Assembly: GCA_963835705.1 (NCBI GenBank)
Contig: CAWIGR010000018.1
Coordinates: forward strand, 38,359 to 102,358
Source of the DNA: JACVRW01 sp963835705
Lineage (GTDB): Bacteria > Actinomycetota > Thermoleophilia > Solirubrobacterales > Thermoleophilaceae
Length of the DNA stretch: 64,000 nucleotides
Reading direction: 5' to 3'
The translations under genes were made by a program, and so were the position numbers. Below, piece after piece: positions 32,198 to 41,518 of this stretch; the stretch's first letter is position 1; each line of letters starts with the position of its first letter. The notes beneath the pieces were generated by a model, which made no database searches, was not told where the DNA came from, and saw nothing but the letters and a program-made list of their open reading frames with translations.

Positions 32198-33715
32198 TCA
32201 CGACGACGAGGCTGCCACCTGCTCCGGCACCTCGATCTCGCGCTTGAGGATCTTCCCCGTCGGCCCCTTCGGCAGGTCGTCCTCGAACCAGACCTTGCGC
32301 GGGTACTTGTATGCCGCCACCTGCTCCTTCACGTACGACTTGATCTCGTCGGCGTCGACCGACTCGCCCTGCTTCAGCACCACGGCGGCGCCGACCTCCT
32401 CGCCGAGCGACTCGTCCGGCACGCCCACCACGGCGGCCTCCTGGATCGCCGGGTGCTCGTACAGCACCTCCTCGATCTCGCGCGGGTAGACGTTGTAGCC
32501 GCCTCGGATGATCAGGTCCTTCTTGCGGTCGACGATGAAGAAGTAGCCGTCCTCGTCCACCTTGGCCATGTCGCCGGTGCGGAACCAGCCGTCCTCGTCG
32601 ATCGCCTCCTCGGTCGCCTCGCGGCGCTCCCAGTAGCCCTTCATGACGTTGTGGCCACGGATCACGATCTCGCCCACCTCGCCCTGGGGCACCTCGTTGC
32701 CGTCGTCGTCCCAGACCTGCATGTCCACGCCGTCGATCGGCGTGCCGATCGAGCCCGGCTTGCGCTCGCGGTCGGGGTGGTTGAACGACGCGACGGGCGA
32801 CGTCTCGGACAGCCCGTAGCCCTCGAGGATCGCGCAGCCGAACTTGTCCTCGAAGCCGCGGATGAGCTCGACGGGGATGGCGGCGCCCCCGGACATGCAC
32901 AGCCGCAGGCAGGATGCGTCGACCGAGTCGGCCGCGTTCGCATGCAGCATCGCGTTGTACATCGTCGGCACGCCCTGGAACACCGTCACCTTGTCGCGCT
33001 CGATGATCTCGAGCGCCTTCTCCGGGTCGAAGCGCGGGATCATCGTCACGCAGGCCCCTACGGCGACGGCGCTGTTCATCGTGCAGGTCTGGCCGAACGA
33101 GTGGAACAGCGGCAGCGCGCCGAGGAGCACGTCCTGGTGGTTGAACTCGCCGAGCGTCGTCTGGGTGACCGTGCAGTTGCGCCGCAGGTTCGAGTGGGTG
33201 AGCTCTGCGCCCTTCGGTGTGCCCGTGGTGCCGCTCGTGTAGAGGATCACGGCGGTGTCGTCGGCCGCGGGGTCCGCCACGCCGGTGTCGGGCTCCTGCT
33301 CCATGACAAGCTGCTCGAACTCGCCCGGCTTGACGAGGATCACCTCGGCGCCGGCCTCGCTCGCACCCGCCTCCGCCGCCTCGCCGAAGTCGTGCCAGGC
33401 GAACAGCAGCTTGGCCCCCGAATCGCCCAGGTAGAACTTGACCTCGCGACCCTTCAGCAGCACGTTCATGGGCACCACGACGCCGCCCGCGCGCAGGATC
33501 CCGTAGTAGATCGCGGGAAAGTAGGGCACGTTCGGAAGCATCAGCCCGACGCGGTCGCCGTCCTCGAGCCCCTTCGACTTCAGCAGCGCGGCGAGGCGGG
33601 CGCTCGACCCGTCGAGCACGGAGTAAGTCAGCTCGACGTCGTCGAGCTTGAAGGCCGTGCGGTCGCCGTGCTCGGCGGCGGTGTCGGTCAGGATCGTGGC
33701 CAGGTTCTCGCTCAT
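32198..33715 (-). CDS. Long-chain acyl-CoA ligase (AMP-binding enzyme)
   Basis: 505 residues. ANL-family motifs in order: ILYTSGTTGTPKGAELTHSN (P-loop), GYGLSETSPV (A5), GWFRTGDMAKVDEDG (A7, ATP ribose Asp), RKKDLIIRGGYNVYP (hinge A8) and GPTGKILKRE (catalytic Lys near the C-terminus). It activates a carboxylic acid to its acyl-AMP and then CoA thioester; substrate is probably a fatty or aromatic acid. 83 nt upstream of the lipoprotein sulfatase gene on the same strand, and divergent to the third paralogue. Confidence 0.92.
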   Translation of the reverse strand: MSENLATILTDTAAEHGDRTAFKLDDVELTYSVLDGSSARLAALLKSKGLEDGDRVGLMLPNVPYFPAIYYGILRAGGVVVPMNVLLKGREVKFYLGDSGAKLLFAWHDFGEAAEAGASEAGAEVILVKPGEFEQLVMEQEPDTGVADPAADDTAVILYTSGTTGTPKGAELTHSNLRRNCTVTQTTLGEFNHQDVLLGALPLFHSFGQTCTMNSAVAVGACVTMIPRFDPEKALEIIERDKVTVFQGVPTMYNAMLHANAADSVDASCLRLCMSGGAAIPVELIRGFEDKFGCAILEGYGLSETSPVASFNHPDRERKPGSIGTPIDGVDMQVWDDDGNEVPQGEVGEIVIRGHNVMKGYWERREATEEAIDEDGWFRTGDMAKVDEDGYFFIVDRKKDLIIRGGYNVYPREIEEVLYEHPAIQEAAVVGVPDESLGEEVGAAVVLKQGESVDADEIKSYVKEQVAAYKYPRKVWFEDDLPKGPTGKILKREIEVPEQVAASSS

Positions 33716-33793
33716 CCCTCGCTCCTCCGGTCGGTGACCGCAGACTATTTCAGAGGAGCGCCCGGCCCGGGCCGGCCGGAGCGACGGGCGGCG

Positions 33794-33919
33794 TCAGGTC
33801 AAGAGAGCAAGCGCGGCGAGAGCGAACACCGTCAGCACCCACGCCACCAGGACCACGAGCGGTCCGAACCCGGCGGGCGGCGGCCAGTCCCGGTCGGGAC
33901 GGTAGGCCTTGTCCCTCAC
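33794..33919 (-). CDS. Small single-pass membrane protein
   Basis: A frame ending at 33794 gives 41 residues from a GTG at 33917-33919. It begins VRDKAYRPDRDWPPPAGFGP and continues as one hydrophobic helix of about 21 residues (LVVLVAWVLTVFALAALALL). The upstream extension of the frame has low-complexity Pro/Ala text and is likely not translated. Such short membrane proteins are often missed. Low certainty, no family recognised. Confidence 0.4.
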   Translation of the reverse strand: MRDKAYRPDRDWPPPAGFGPLVVLVAWVLTVFALAALALLT

Positions 33920-34001
33920 CGGCGGATCCTCACGCGATGCAGCAGGGGTCGCCGGTGACGGACGCTGCCGCCACTGGCGCCCCGCTGGATACCGTTGCGG
34001 C

Positions 34002-35501
34002 GTGCTGCGACGCCGGGACTTCGTGCGGGCCGCGGGCGCCGGCCTCGCGGGCGCCGCCCTGACCGGGGCGGGCTGCCGCGAGCTCTCGGACGGCGCCGGG
34101 GGCGCGCAGGCGGGTCCGCGCAACATCGTCCTGATCGTCATCGACACCCTTCGCCCGGACCACCTCGGCTGCTACGGGAACGACGTGGTGCGAACACCGA
34201 ACGTCGACGCCCTCGCGCGCGAGAGCCTCCGCTTCACGCGCGTGTTCCCCGAGGCAATGCCCACGGTCCCGGCGCGGCGCTCCATCCTCACCGGCCGGCG
34301 CGTCTATCCGTTCCGCGGCTGGGAGCCGTGGGAGGGCCTCGCCAAGCGCGCGGGATGGTCGCCCATCATGCCGGGCACCCAGACACTCCCCACGATCCTC
34401 CGCGAGCGGGGCTACTGGACCGCGTACGTGAGCGACAACCCGTTCCTCACGCATGCCGGAGTGTTCGCCCCGTTCCGTGACAGCATCGACCGCTACGTGC
34501 GCGTGATCGGGCAGCGCGGGGTGCGCCGGCCCGCCGACAGCGTGCCGCGCAGCGAGGCCGTGCGCAGGCTGCCGCCGGCGATGCGCACCGAGGCGGGCAT
34601 ACGCCAGGTGCGGCAGTACCTGGCCAACAACGGCGCCGGGCGCGTCGACGAGGAGCAGGCGGCCGCGCGGGTGTTCCGCGCGAGCGAGCGGCTGCTCGGC
34701 GAGGCGTCCGGCCGCGGGCCGTTCCTCATGGTGGTGGACTCGTTCGATCCCCACGAGTTCTGGGCGCCGCTCCGCGAGGACCTCGAGCTGTACGCCGATC
34801 CGGGCTACCGCGGGAGCGACATCGCCGACGTTCGCTACACCTGGTCCGACTACCTGTCTCGCGCTCAGCTGCGTCACCTGCGGGCCACCTACGCCGCCTC
34901 CGTGACCGCCGTCGACCGCTGGCTGGGCCACTTCCTGGCCGGGCTGCGCCGGCGCGGGCTGGAGCGCGACACCGTGGTCGCCCTCGTCAGCGATCACGGC
35001 ATCTACCTCGGCGAGCACCGGCTCACGGGCAAGTCGGACAGCTACCTCCACCCCGAGCTGATCCAGGTGCCGTTGTTGCTCCGCGACCCGGAAGGTCGTG
35101 CAGCCGGCGCGACCAGCGACTACTACGCGACCACGACCGACCTGGCGCCGACGCTGACGGCCATGGCGGGGGCGCCCCAATCGGGACGTTTCGAGGGCGC
35201 CGACCTCTCGCCGCTGTTCGACGGCGCCGCCCCGGCGGTCGGGCGCGGCTTCGCCTACGGGGGCTATGGCAACTTCTCGTTCATCCGCGACGAGCGCTGG
35301 GCGCTCGTGGTTCGAAACGACAACGGCTGGCGGCTGCTGTACGACCTGCGGGCCGACCCGCGCGAGCGTCGCGACGTCGCCGTGCGGCACCCGAAGGTCG
35401 CGCGGGAGATGTGGCACCGGCTCCTCGGCGAGGTGGGCCCGCGCCCGCCGCGCTACAGCCTCGAGTGGACCCAGCGGCCGTCGCGGGCCCTTGCGGGCTA
35501 A
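34002..35501 (+). CDS. Tat-exported sulfatase-fold lipoprotein, third paralogue
   Basis: 499 residues from a GTG at 34002. N-terminus LRRRDFVRAAG (Tat motif) with a TGAGC lipobox-like end. Motifs: VLIVIDTLRPDHLGCYG (metal Asp), MPTVPARRSILTG (Thr at the nucleophile position) and ALVSDHGIYLGEHR (DH pair). It shares the FPEAMPT-PARR text with the two minus-strand paralogues, so the three form one family. It probably acts on an extracellular phosphate or sulfate ester; Thr argues for phosphate. Opposite orientation to the other two, on the other side of the acyl-CoA ligase. Confidence 0.85.
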   Translation: MLRRRDFVRAAGAGLAGAALTGAGCRELSDGAGGAQAGPRNIVLIVIDTLRPDHLGCYGNDVVRTPNVDALARESLRFTRVFPEAMPTVPARRSILTGRRVYPFRGWEPWEGLAKRAGWSPIMPGTQTLPTILRERGYWTAYVSDNPFLTHAGVFAPFRDSIDRYVRVIGQRGVRRPADSVPRSEAVRRLPPAMRTEAGIRQVRQYLANNGAGRVDEEQAAARVFRASERLLGEASGRGPFLMVVDSFDPHEFWAPLREDLELYADPGYRGSDIADVRYTWSDYLSRAQLRHLRATYAASVTAVDRWLGHFLAGLRRRGLERDTVVALVSDHGIYLGEHRLTGKSDSYLHPELIQVPLLLRDPEGRAAGATSDYYATTTDLAPTLTAMAGAPQSGRFEGADLSPLFDGAAPAVGRGFAYGGYGNFSFIRDERWALVVRNDNGWRLLYDLRADPRERRDVAVRHPKVAREMWHRLLGEVGPRPPRYSLEWTQRPSRALAG

Positions 35502-35554
35502 GCCCTCAGCCGGCTCGGCATGCCAGCGGCGTCAACGGCGGCAACCAGGGGGTG

Positions 35555-35605
35555 GGGGGTGGGTAATCCCAGTACCGCATACGAGCATTGGAATTACCCA
35601 CCCCC
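35555..35605. repeat. 13-bp perfect inverted repeat between convergent genes
   Basis: GGGGGTGGGTAAT at 35555-35567 pairs with ATTACCCACCCCC at 35593-35605 around a 25-nt loop. It lies in the 156-bp gap between the sulfatase-fold gene stop (35501) and the nuoN stop (35658), so a bidirectional terminator is the simplest reading. There is no following T-run. Confidence 0.6.
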
Positions 35606-35657
35606 TCGATCCACCCCTTATTGCCCGTCGTTCACCACGGCCGCGCCCTAACGGGCG

Positions 35658-37206
35658 CTAGCCGAGGCCCGACAGGGCCGTGCCCACGTCGCGCGCCGCG
35701 TCGAACAGCGGGCTCCGGCCAGAGGCCGAACACGATCGTGGCCGCCGCGAATGCGATCGCGACCACGGCGACCTCGGGCTGGGCCCGCGCCTCCGCCTCC
35801 GGCGACCAGCCCGCCACCGGCTTGACGCGGCGGCGGGGCAGCGTCGGCCACTCGACCTCGTAGCCGCCCATCCACATCACCGCGACCACGCGCAGGTAGT
35901 AGGCCAGCGAGATCACCGACCCGACCACGATGACGATGCCGAGCCAGGCGTACTCGCCGGCCACCGAGGCGTCGATCAAATAGAACTTGCCGATGAAGCC
36001 CGCCGTGGCCGGGAAGCCGGCCAGCGACAGCATGGCGATCGTCATCGGCCAGGCCAGCCAGGGCTCGCTTCGGCCCAGGTTGTCGAGCGCGGCGAGATCG
36101 TCGCCGTGCTCGGACACCCGCTCACGCGCGACCACGACGGCGAAGGCCGCGACGTTCATCAGGAGGTACACGGCCAGGTAGAAGGCCGTGGCCTGGAGAC
36201 CGAGCGTGGTGCCCACCACCACGCCGGCCAGCAGGTAGCCGGCCTGCGCCACGCTCGACCAGGCGAGCAGCCGCTTGAGCGAGCGCTGAGCGATCGCGCC
36301 GGCGTTGCCGACCACGATCGTCGCCGTGGCGAGCGCCGCCAGCGCCGGGGCCCAGTCGGGCTGCGCCTCGCCGAGCGCGTGGCCGAACAGGCGCAGGAAG
36401 ATCGCGAAGGCGGCCGCCTTTGTCGCCACGGCCATGAAGGTCGTGATCGGGGTGGGGGCGCCCTGATAGACGTCGGGCGTCCACTGGTGGAACGGCGCCA
36501 CCGAGGCCTTGAACGCCAGGCCGGTGGCGGCGAGGGCGATGCCGGTGAGCAGCAGGGGGTCGGCCACGGGCAGCTCGTCCGAGCCGATCGCCGAGGCGAT
36601 TGCCTCGAACTGCATCGCTCCCGAGGCGCCGTAGACGAGCGCGAGCCCGTACAGCAGCGTGGCGGAGCCGACCGAGCCGATCACCAGGTACTTCAGCCCC
36701 GACTCGAGCGAGGTTGCGCGCCGGAGCTCGGTCGCGCACAGTACGTAGAGCGGGATCGACAGCAGCTCGATCCCGACGAAGAGCGTGATCAGGTCGGACG
36801 CCTGGGCGAGCACGACCATACCGGTGATCGACCCGAGCAGCAGCGAGTGGTACTCGCCGTGGCCGGCCTCGCGGGTCGCGACGGCGCGCACCGACAGCGT
36901 CACGCACACCAGCCCGGCCACGTAGAAGAGCATCGAGAGGCCGAGCGCGAGCGTGTCCACCGTGAGCGAGCCCTCGATGATCGGCGTTTGCTCGCCCGGC
37001 TCCCAGATCCAGATCGTGAGCCCCATCGCGGTGAGGAGGGTGACCGCGGTCAGCGCGGGCACGAGCACGTGGCGCACGAAGCGGGGACGGAACAGGCCGA
37101 CCATCAACACGACGATGGAGCCGCCCACGAGCGCCATCAGGGGCGAGAGCGCCTCGTAGTCGATCTCGGGGGCCTCGACCTGGGCCTGCGCGAGGACGTC
37201 GATCAC
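35658..37206 (-). CDS. nuoN: NADH-quinone oxidoreductase subunit N (apparent frameshift near 35.71 kb)
   Basis: Antiporter-like complex I subunit of about 515 residues with about 14 helices; PLYVLCATELRR, VGSATLLYGLALVYGASG and FKASVAPFHQWTPDVYQGAP (conserved Lys and helix-breaking region) are clear. The tail breaks at a GGG run near 35710-35716: shifting one base gives LFDAARDVGTALSGLG and a stop at 35658, the usual NuoN ending. The unshifted frame would run to 35632 with an atypical Arg-rich tail. Last gene of the nuoA-N operon; start overlaps the nuoM stop (ATGA). Confidence 0.9.
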
Positions 37207-38693
37207 TGCGACGCCACCTCCTGGGCCACGCCTCGCGCCTGCTCGATCGCCGCCGTGGTCGCCCCCTCGGTGCGCTCCACCACGAAGTTCGGGTACAGCC
37301 CCAGCGCCACGACCACCGCCACCAGCGGCGCGATCGCCGCGAGGTTGAGGCCGTCGATCTCACGCGACTCCACCGCCGGCCCCTCCCGGTTGTGCATCGT
37401 GCGCTGGAAGAGCCGGATCATGTACACGGCCGCCAGCACAACGCCCACGCTCGCCACCAGCCCGTAGACGAACTTGTCCTCGAACGCCCCGAACAGGATC
37501 AGGATCTCCCCGACGAAATTCGCCGATCCCGGCATCGCCAGCGTCGCGAAGGTGAGGATCAGGAACAGCGCTGCGAGCACGGGCGCGCGGAAGGCCATGC
37601 CGCCGAGCTCTGAGAGCGACTCGCGACCCCCGGCGCGCGCGGCGATGACGCCGATCACCAGGAACAGCGGAACCACGACGAGCCCGTGGTTCAGCATCTG
37701 GAAGACGGCGCCCTGGGCGCCGCTGTCGTCCAGCGCGAAGATCCCCAGCACGATGAAGCCGAGCTGCGCGATCGAGGAGTAGGCCACCACCAGCCGCACG
37801 TTGTCCTGCGAGAACGCGAGCACCGACCCGTACAAGATCGAGAACACCGCCAGGCCGATGAAGAGCTCCTGCCAGTACTGGGAGCCCTCCGGCATCACGG
37901 GAAGAACGATTCGAAGGAATCCGTACACGCCGACCTTCGAAAGCACGGCCGAGAGCAGCGCGATCGTCACGATCGGAGACGCTCGGTAGGTCTCCGGCAC
38001 CCAGCCGTGCAGCGGGAACAGCGGCGCCTTGACGAAGAAGGCGAGCGCGAACAGCAGCACGATCCAGTGCTGGGTGCCCTCGCTCACGCTGCGCCGCTCG
38101 AGCTCGGCAAGGGAGAACGAGATCTCGCCGCCGTCGGGCGTGGAGAGCACGCCGAGCGCGATCGCGGCCGCCAGCATCAGGAGCGAGCCGGCCAGCGTGT
38201 AGATCACGAACTTGGTGGTGGCGCGTACCCGCTCGCCCGTGCCCCAGCCGCCGATCATGAAGTAGAACGGCACCAGCATCAGGTCGAAGAAGACGATGAA
38301 GAGCGCCAGGTCCTGGGCCAGGAAGGCGCCAAGCACCGCGGTCTCGCCCAGTGCCAGGTTGAAGAAGAAGAGCTTCGGGCGGTCGTGCTCGGTGAAGGCC
38401 GCCACCAACGTGCACGGCACCCACGCGACCGCGGTCAGCACCACCATGAACAGGTTGAGGCCGTCGATCCCGAGCTGGTAGCGGATGCCGAGCTCGGCGA
38501 TCCACTCGTCGTCGGTCACGTATTGGAGCCCGCCGGCGCCCGAGTCGAAGTCGGCCAGCAGCGCGATCGCGTAGGCGAGCACCGCCACCGTCCCGGCCAG
38601 CACCGCCCAGCGCGCCAGGCCGCGCGGCAGGAACGCGCCGAGCAGGCCGGTCGCCAGCGGCAGGAACAGGACGATCGACAGGTGGATCGTCAT
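37203..38693 (-). CDS. nuoM: NADH-quinone oxidoreductase subunit M
   Basis: 496 residues from the ATG at 38691-38693, overlapping the nuoL stop in an ATGA. About 14 helices of the Mrp-antiporter type; key residues in FFVKAPLFPLHGWVPETYRA (Lys and conserved HGW loop) and YSSIAQLGFIVLGIFAL. It is one of three proton-pumping channels in the membrane arm. Length and motifs are normal. Confidence 0.95.
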   Translation of the reverse strand: MTIHLSIVLFLPLATGLLGAFLPRGLARWAVLAGTVAVLAYAIALLADFDSGAGGLQYVTDDEWIAELGIRYQLGIDGLNLFMVVLTAVAWVPCTLVAAFTEHDRPKLFFFNLALGETAVLGAFLAQDLALFIVFFDLMLVPFYFMIGGWGTGERVRATTKFVIYTLAGSLLMLAAAIALGVLSTPDGGEISFSLAELERRSVSEGTQHWIVLLFALAFFVKAPLFPLHGWVPETYRASPIVTIALLSAVLSKVGVYGFLRIVLPVMPEGSQYWQELFIGLAVFSILYGSVLAFSQDNVRLVVAYSSIAQLGFIVLGIFALDDSGAQGAVFQMLNHGLVVVPLFLVIGVIAARAGGRESLSELGGMAFRAPVLAALFLILTFATLAMPGSANFVGEILILFGAFEDKFVYGLVASVGVVLAAVYMIRLFQRTMHNREGPAVESREIDGLNLAAIAPLVAVVVALGLYPNFVVERTEGATTAAIEQARGVAQEVASQ

Positions 38694-40684
38694 GAGCTCG
38701 CCAACAGGAAGTAGAGGGCGAGGGCGGCCACGCCGAGCAGCAGGAGCAGCGCGTAGGCGCGCAGGTAGCCGGTCTGGATGGCCCGGGCGAACGACGTGCC
38801 GGCGCGCACCACGCCGGTGGCGCCGCCCACGATGAAGCCCTGCACGAAGTCGGTCTCGATCACACGACGCCCGAACGAGCCGGCGCCGGTGAACGGACGC
38901 ACGAACACCGCGTCGTACAGCTCGTCGAAGTACCACTTGTGCGCGAGGAAGTCGTGCACGGCGGCGAAGCGGTCACGCAGCCGCAGCGTGATGCCGCTGC
39001 GGCGCACGTACATCACGTACGCGAGCGCGATCGCGGTCAGCGAGACCAGGCCGCCTGCGCCGAGCCCGGCCCACTCGGCGCCGTCGCTCGGGTGGACGTC
39101 GTGGTAGCGGGACTCCTCGAAGGTGGGCTCGAGGAAGTGCTCGAGGGTGTCGGTCACGGCGGGCACCCCGACGATGCCGCCGATGATCGCCAGCAGCGCG
39201 AGCGGCGCCATCGCCGCCTTCATCGGGATCGACCGCTCGGCCACGTGGTGCTCGGGGCCGGGGAAGCCCACGTCGGTGTCCTCGGGCTCGCCGGTCATCG
39301 GGTTCATCGGATCGCCGTGGGCCACGTGGCCGTGCTCGAGCTCGTGCGCCTCCGGCACCGGCTCGCCGAAGAAGACGCGGAACACCATCCGGAACGCGTA
39401 GAAGGCGGTGAGGAAGGCCGCCAGGTAGCCCACCACCGCCAGCACCACGAACCAGGAGCCGCGCTCGATCGCGTAGGCGAGGATCTCGTCCTTCGAGAAG
39501 AAGCCGGCCATGAGCGGGGCGCCGGCCAGCGCGAGCGCGCCGATCGTGAACGTGATGAATGTGAACGGCATCGCTCGCCGGAAGCCGCCCATCCGGTCGA
39601 GGTCCTGCACGCCCGCCATCGCGCCGATGACCGAGCCCGCGCCCATGAACAGGAGCGCCTTGAAGAAGGCGTGCGTCATCAGGTGAAACAGGCCGGCGCC
39701 GTAGGCCGCCACCGACACGCCGAGCACCATGTACCCGATCTGCGAGATCGTGGAGTAGGCGATCACGCGCTTCAGGTCGGTCACCACGAGCGCCACCGTC
39801 GCGGCGAACACCAGCGTGGCGGTGCCGATGATCGCGCTGATGTCAGCGGCGGTCGGCGCCAGCTCGAAGAGCGGGAACATGCGGGCGATCAGGTACACGC
39901 CCGCGGTCACCATCGTCGCGGCGTGGATCAGGGCCGAGACCGGGGTGGGGCCTTCCATGGCGTCGGGCAGCCAGGTGTGGAGCGGCAGCTGCGCGGACTT
40001 GGCGAAGGCGCCCACGAGGATCAGCAGGCAGGCCGCCACCAGCGTGCCGTCGTTGCGCGAGAAGGCCTCCTCGGCGCCGGTGAACACGCCGGCGTAGTCG
40101 AGCGCGCCCGTCCCGTCGAAGAGCAGGAAGGCGGCCACCACGAGGCCGACGTCGCCGATCACGTTCATCACGAACGCCTTGATGCCGGCGTAGGTGGCGG
40201 TCGTACGGCGGTACCAGTAGGAGATCAGCAGGTAGGAGGCCGCGCCGACGAAGGCCCAGCCGACGATCAGCAGCAGGAAGTTCGACGCCAGGACCAGCAG
40301 CAGCATCGAGAAGACGAAGTAGTTGAGGTAGGCGAAGTAGCGCGCGTAGCCGCGGTCGCCGCCCATGTACGCCACCGAGTACACGTGGATCAGGAAGGAC
40401 ACCCCGCTCACCACGAGGCACATGAACACCGACAGCGGGTCGACCAGGATCGACATGTCCGCGACGAAGTCCCCGGTGGCGGCGTAGGTCCAGGCGGAGT
40501 CCACGTGCGCCTCGGCGTCCACCTCGTTCAGCGCCCCCAGTGACGCGAGGAAGGAGCCGAAGATGGCCGCGCTCGCGATCCAGCCCGGCAGCCGGCCGGG
40601 CAGCAGCCGCCAGCCGAGCGACACGATCAGCGTCCCCGCGAGCGGGAAGGCGAGGATGAGCCAGCCGTAGCCGGTGGCGCTCAT
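38690..40684 (-). CDS. nuoL: NADH-quinone oxidoreductase subunit L
   Basis: 664 residues, the longest membrane subunit, with the typical long lateral helix at the C-terminus. Marks: AFAKSAQLPLHTWLPDAMEG (Lys and HTW loop), YSTISQIGYMVLGVSVAAY and FFSKDEILAY. A His/acid loop (EHGHVAHGDPM) lies between helices. It pumps protons at the far end of the membrane arm. Start overlaps the nuoK stop (ATGA). Confidence 0.95.
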   Translation of the reverse strand: MSATGYGWLILAFPLAGTLIVSLGWRLLPGRLPGWIASAAIFGSFLASLGALNEVDAEAHVDSAWTYAATGDFVADMSILVDPLSVFMCLVVSGVSFLIHVYSVAYMGGDRGYARYFAYLNYFVFSMLLLVLASNFLLLIVGWAFVGAASYLLISYWYRRTTATYAGIKAFVMNVIGDVGLVVAAFLLFDGTGALDYAGVFTGAEEAFSRNDGTLVAACLLILVGAFAKSAQLPLHTWLPDAMEGPTPVSALIHAATMVTAGVYLIARMFPLFELAPTAADISAIIGTATLVFAATVALVVTDLKRVIAYSTISQIGYMVLGVSVAAYGAGLFHLMTHAFFKALLFMGAGSVIGAMAGVQDLDRMGGFRRAMPFTFITFTIGALALAGAPLMAGFFSKDEILAYAIERGSWFVVLAVVGYLAAFLTAFYAFRMVFRVFFGEPVPEAHELEHGHVAHGDPMNPMTGEPEDTDVGFPGPEHHVAERSIPMKAAMAPLALLAIIGGIVGVPAVTDTLEHFLEPTFEESRYHDVHPSDGAEWAGLGAGGLVSLTAIALAYVMYVRRSGITLRLRDRFAAVHDFLAHKWYFDELYDAVFVRPFTGAGSFGRRVIETDFVQGFIVGGATGVVRAGTSFARAIQTGYLRAYALLLLLGVAALALYFLLASS

Positions 40685-40980
40685 CCGCGCAGTTCCGACA
40701 TCTCGTCGACATCGATCGGAAGCTGCCGGCGGTACATCGCGACGATGATCCCGAGGCCGATCACCACCTCACAGGCCGCGATCACCATCACGATCAGCGC
40801 GAACACCTGGCCCGCCTCCCCGCCGTGCATGCGCGAGAACGCGATCAGCGCGAGGTTGCCGGCGTTCAGCATCAGCTCCAGGCAGAGCAGCACGACGAGC
40901 GGGTTGCGGCGGCTCATCACGCCCGCGGCGCCGATCGCGAAGATGAAGGCGGAGAGGACGAGGTACCAGGTGATGTCCAT
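40681..40980 (-). CDS. nuoK: NADH-quinone oxidoreductase subunit K
   Basis: 99 residues, three helices, normal family length. NPLVVLLCLELMLNAGNLAL carries the conserved Glu of helix 2, and VIAACEVVIGLGIIV carries the helix 3 Glu. Both are part of the proton path between NuoH and NuoN. Starts 2 nt after the nuoJ stop. Confidence 0.95.
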   Translation of the reverse strand: MDITWYLVLSAFIFAIGAAGVMSRRNPLVVLLCLELMLNAGNLALIAFSRMHGGEAGQVFALIVMVIAACEVVIGLGIIVAMYRRQLPIDVDEMSELRG

Positions 40981-40982
40981 GG

Positions 40983-41516
40983 CTAGAGGGCCTCGGTCCC
41001 CTCCAGCCCCCGCCGGCGCCGGGCGAGCACCACCGCGCCCACCGCCGCCACGAGCAGCAGGTAGGAGGCGGCCTCGAACGGCACGAGGAACCTCGTCAGA
41101 AGCAACTGGCCGATCGCCTCAGGCGTGCCGAAGCCCGGCGCCACGTCGGCGCCGGTGGTGTCGAGCGCGTCGAGCCCGCTGGCGACGAACGCGATGCACA
41201 GCTCGACCCCCACGGCCGCGGCGAAGATCGGCCCGAACACGGCAACTGCCCCGCCCTCTGGCCGCAGCGGCTCGTCGGAGCCACCGATGTAGGCGACGAC
41301 GAAGATGTAGAGCACCATCACCGCGCCTGCGTAGACCACCACCTGCCCCGCCGCCAGGAACTCGGCGTGCAGAAGCAGGAACAGCACCGCAAGCGCGACC
41401 AGGTGCGCGACGAGCGCGAGCACCGAGTAGAAGGGGTTGCGCAGGATCACCACGCCGAGCGCGCCCGCGAGCGCGCCGGCGCCCGCGAGGAAGAAGAGGA
41501 CCTGCTCGAACCACAC
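40983..41516 (-). CDS. nuoJ: NADH-quinone oxidoreductase subunit J
   Basis: 177 residues with five helices. The family text ALVAHLVALAVLFLLLHAEF, VVYAGAVMVLYIFVVAYIGG (flexible helix 3) and a final VAAVGAVVLARRR are all seen. It links the quinone arm to the antiporter units. Starts 2 nt after the nuoI stop. Confidence 0.93.
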   Translation of the reverse strand: MWFEQVLFFLAGAGALAGALGVVILRNPFYSVLALVAHLVALAVLFLLLHAEFLAAGQVVVYAGAVMVLYIFVVAYIGGSDEPLRPEGGAVAVFGPIFAAAVGVELCIAFVASGLDALDTTGADVAPGFGTPEAIGQLLLTRFLVPFEAASYLLLVAAVGAVVLARRRRGLEGTEAL

Positions 41517-41518
41517 GG

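Noticed and set aside
32156..33958. Plus-strand 600-codon frame opposite the acyl-CoA ligase
   Set aside because: Antisense shadow of a complete ANL enzyme; no motif or start signal.
25498..35501. A sulfate-ester pathway built from APS kinase plus the three sulfatase-fold proteins
   Set aside because: No sulfotransferase or ATP sulfurylase is seen, the sulfatase-fold proteins lack Cys/Ser, and the genes are in different transcription units.
35680..37467. Long plus-strand frame opposite nuoN
   Set aside because: Low-complexity Arg/His/Gln text that mirrors a well-conserved nuo gene.
38939..40543. Plus-strand His-rich frame opposite nuoL
   Set aside because: His runs come from reading the GTG/CAC-rich codons of nuoL backwards.
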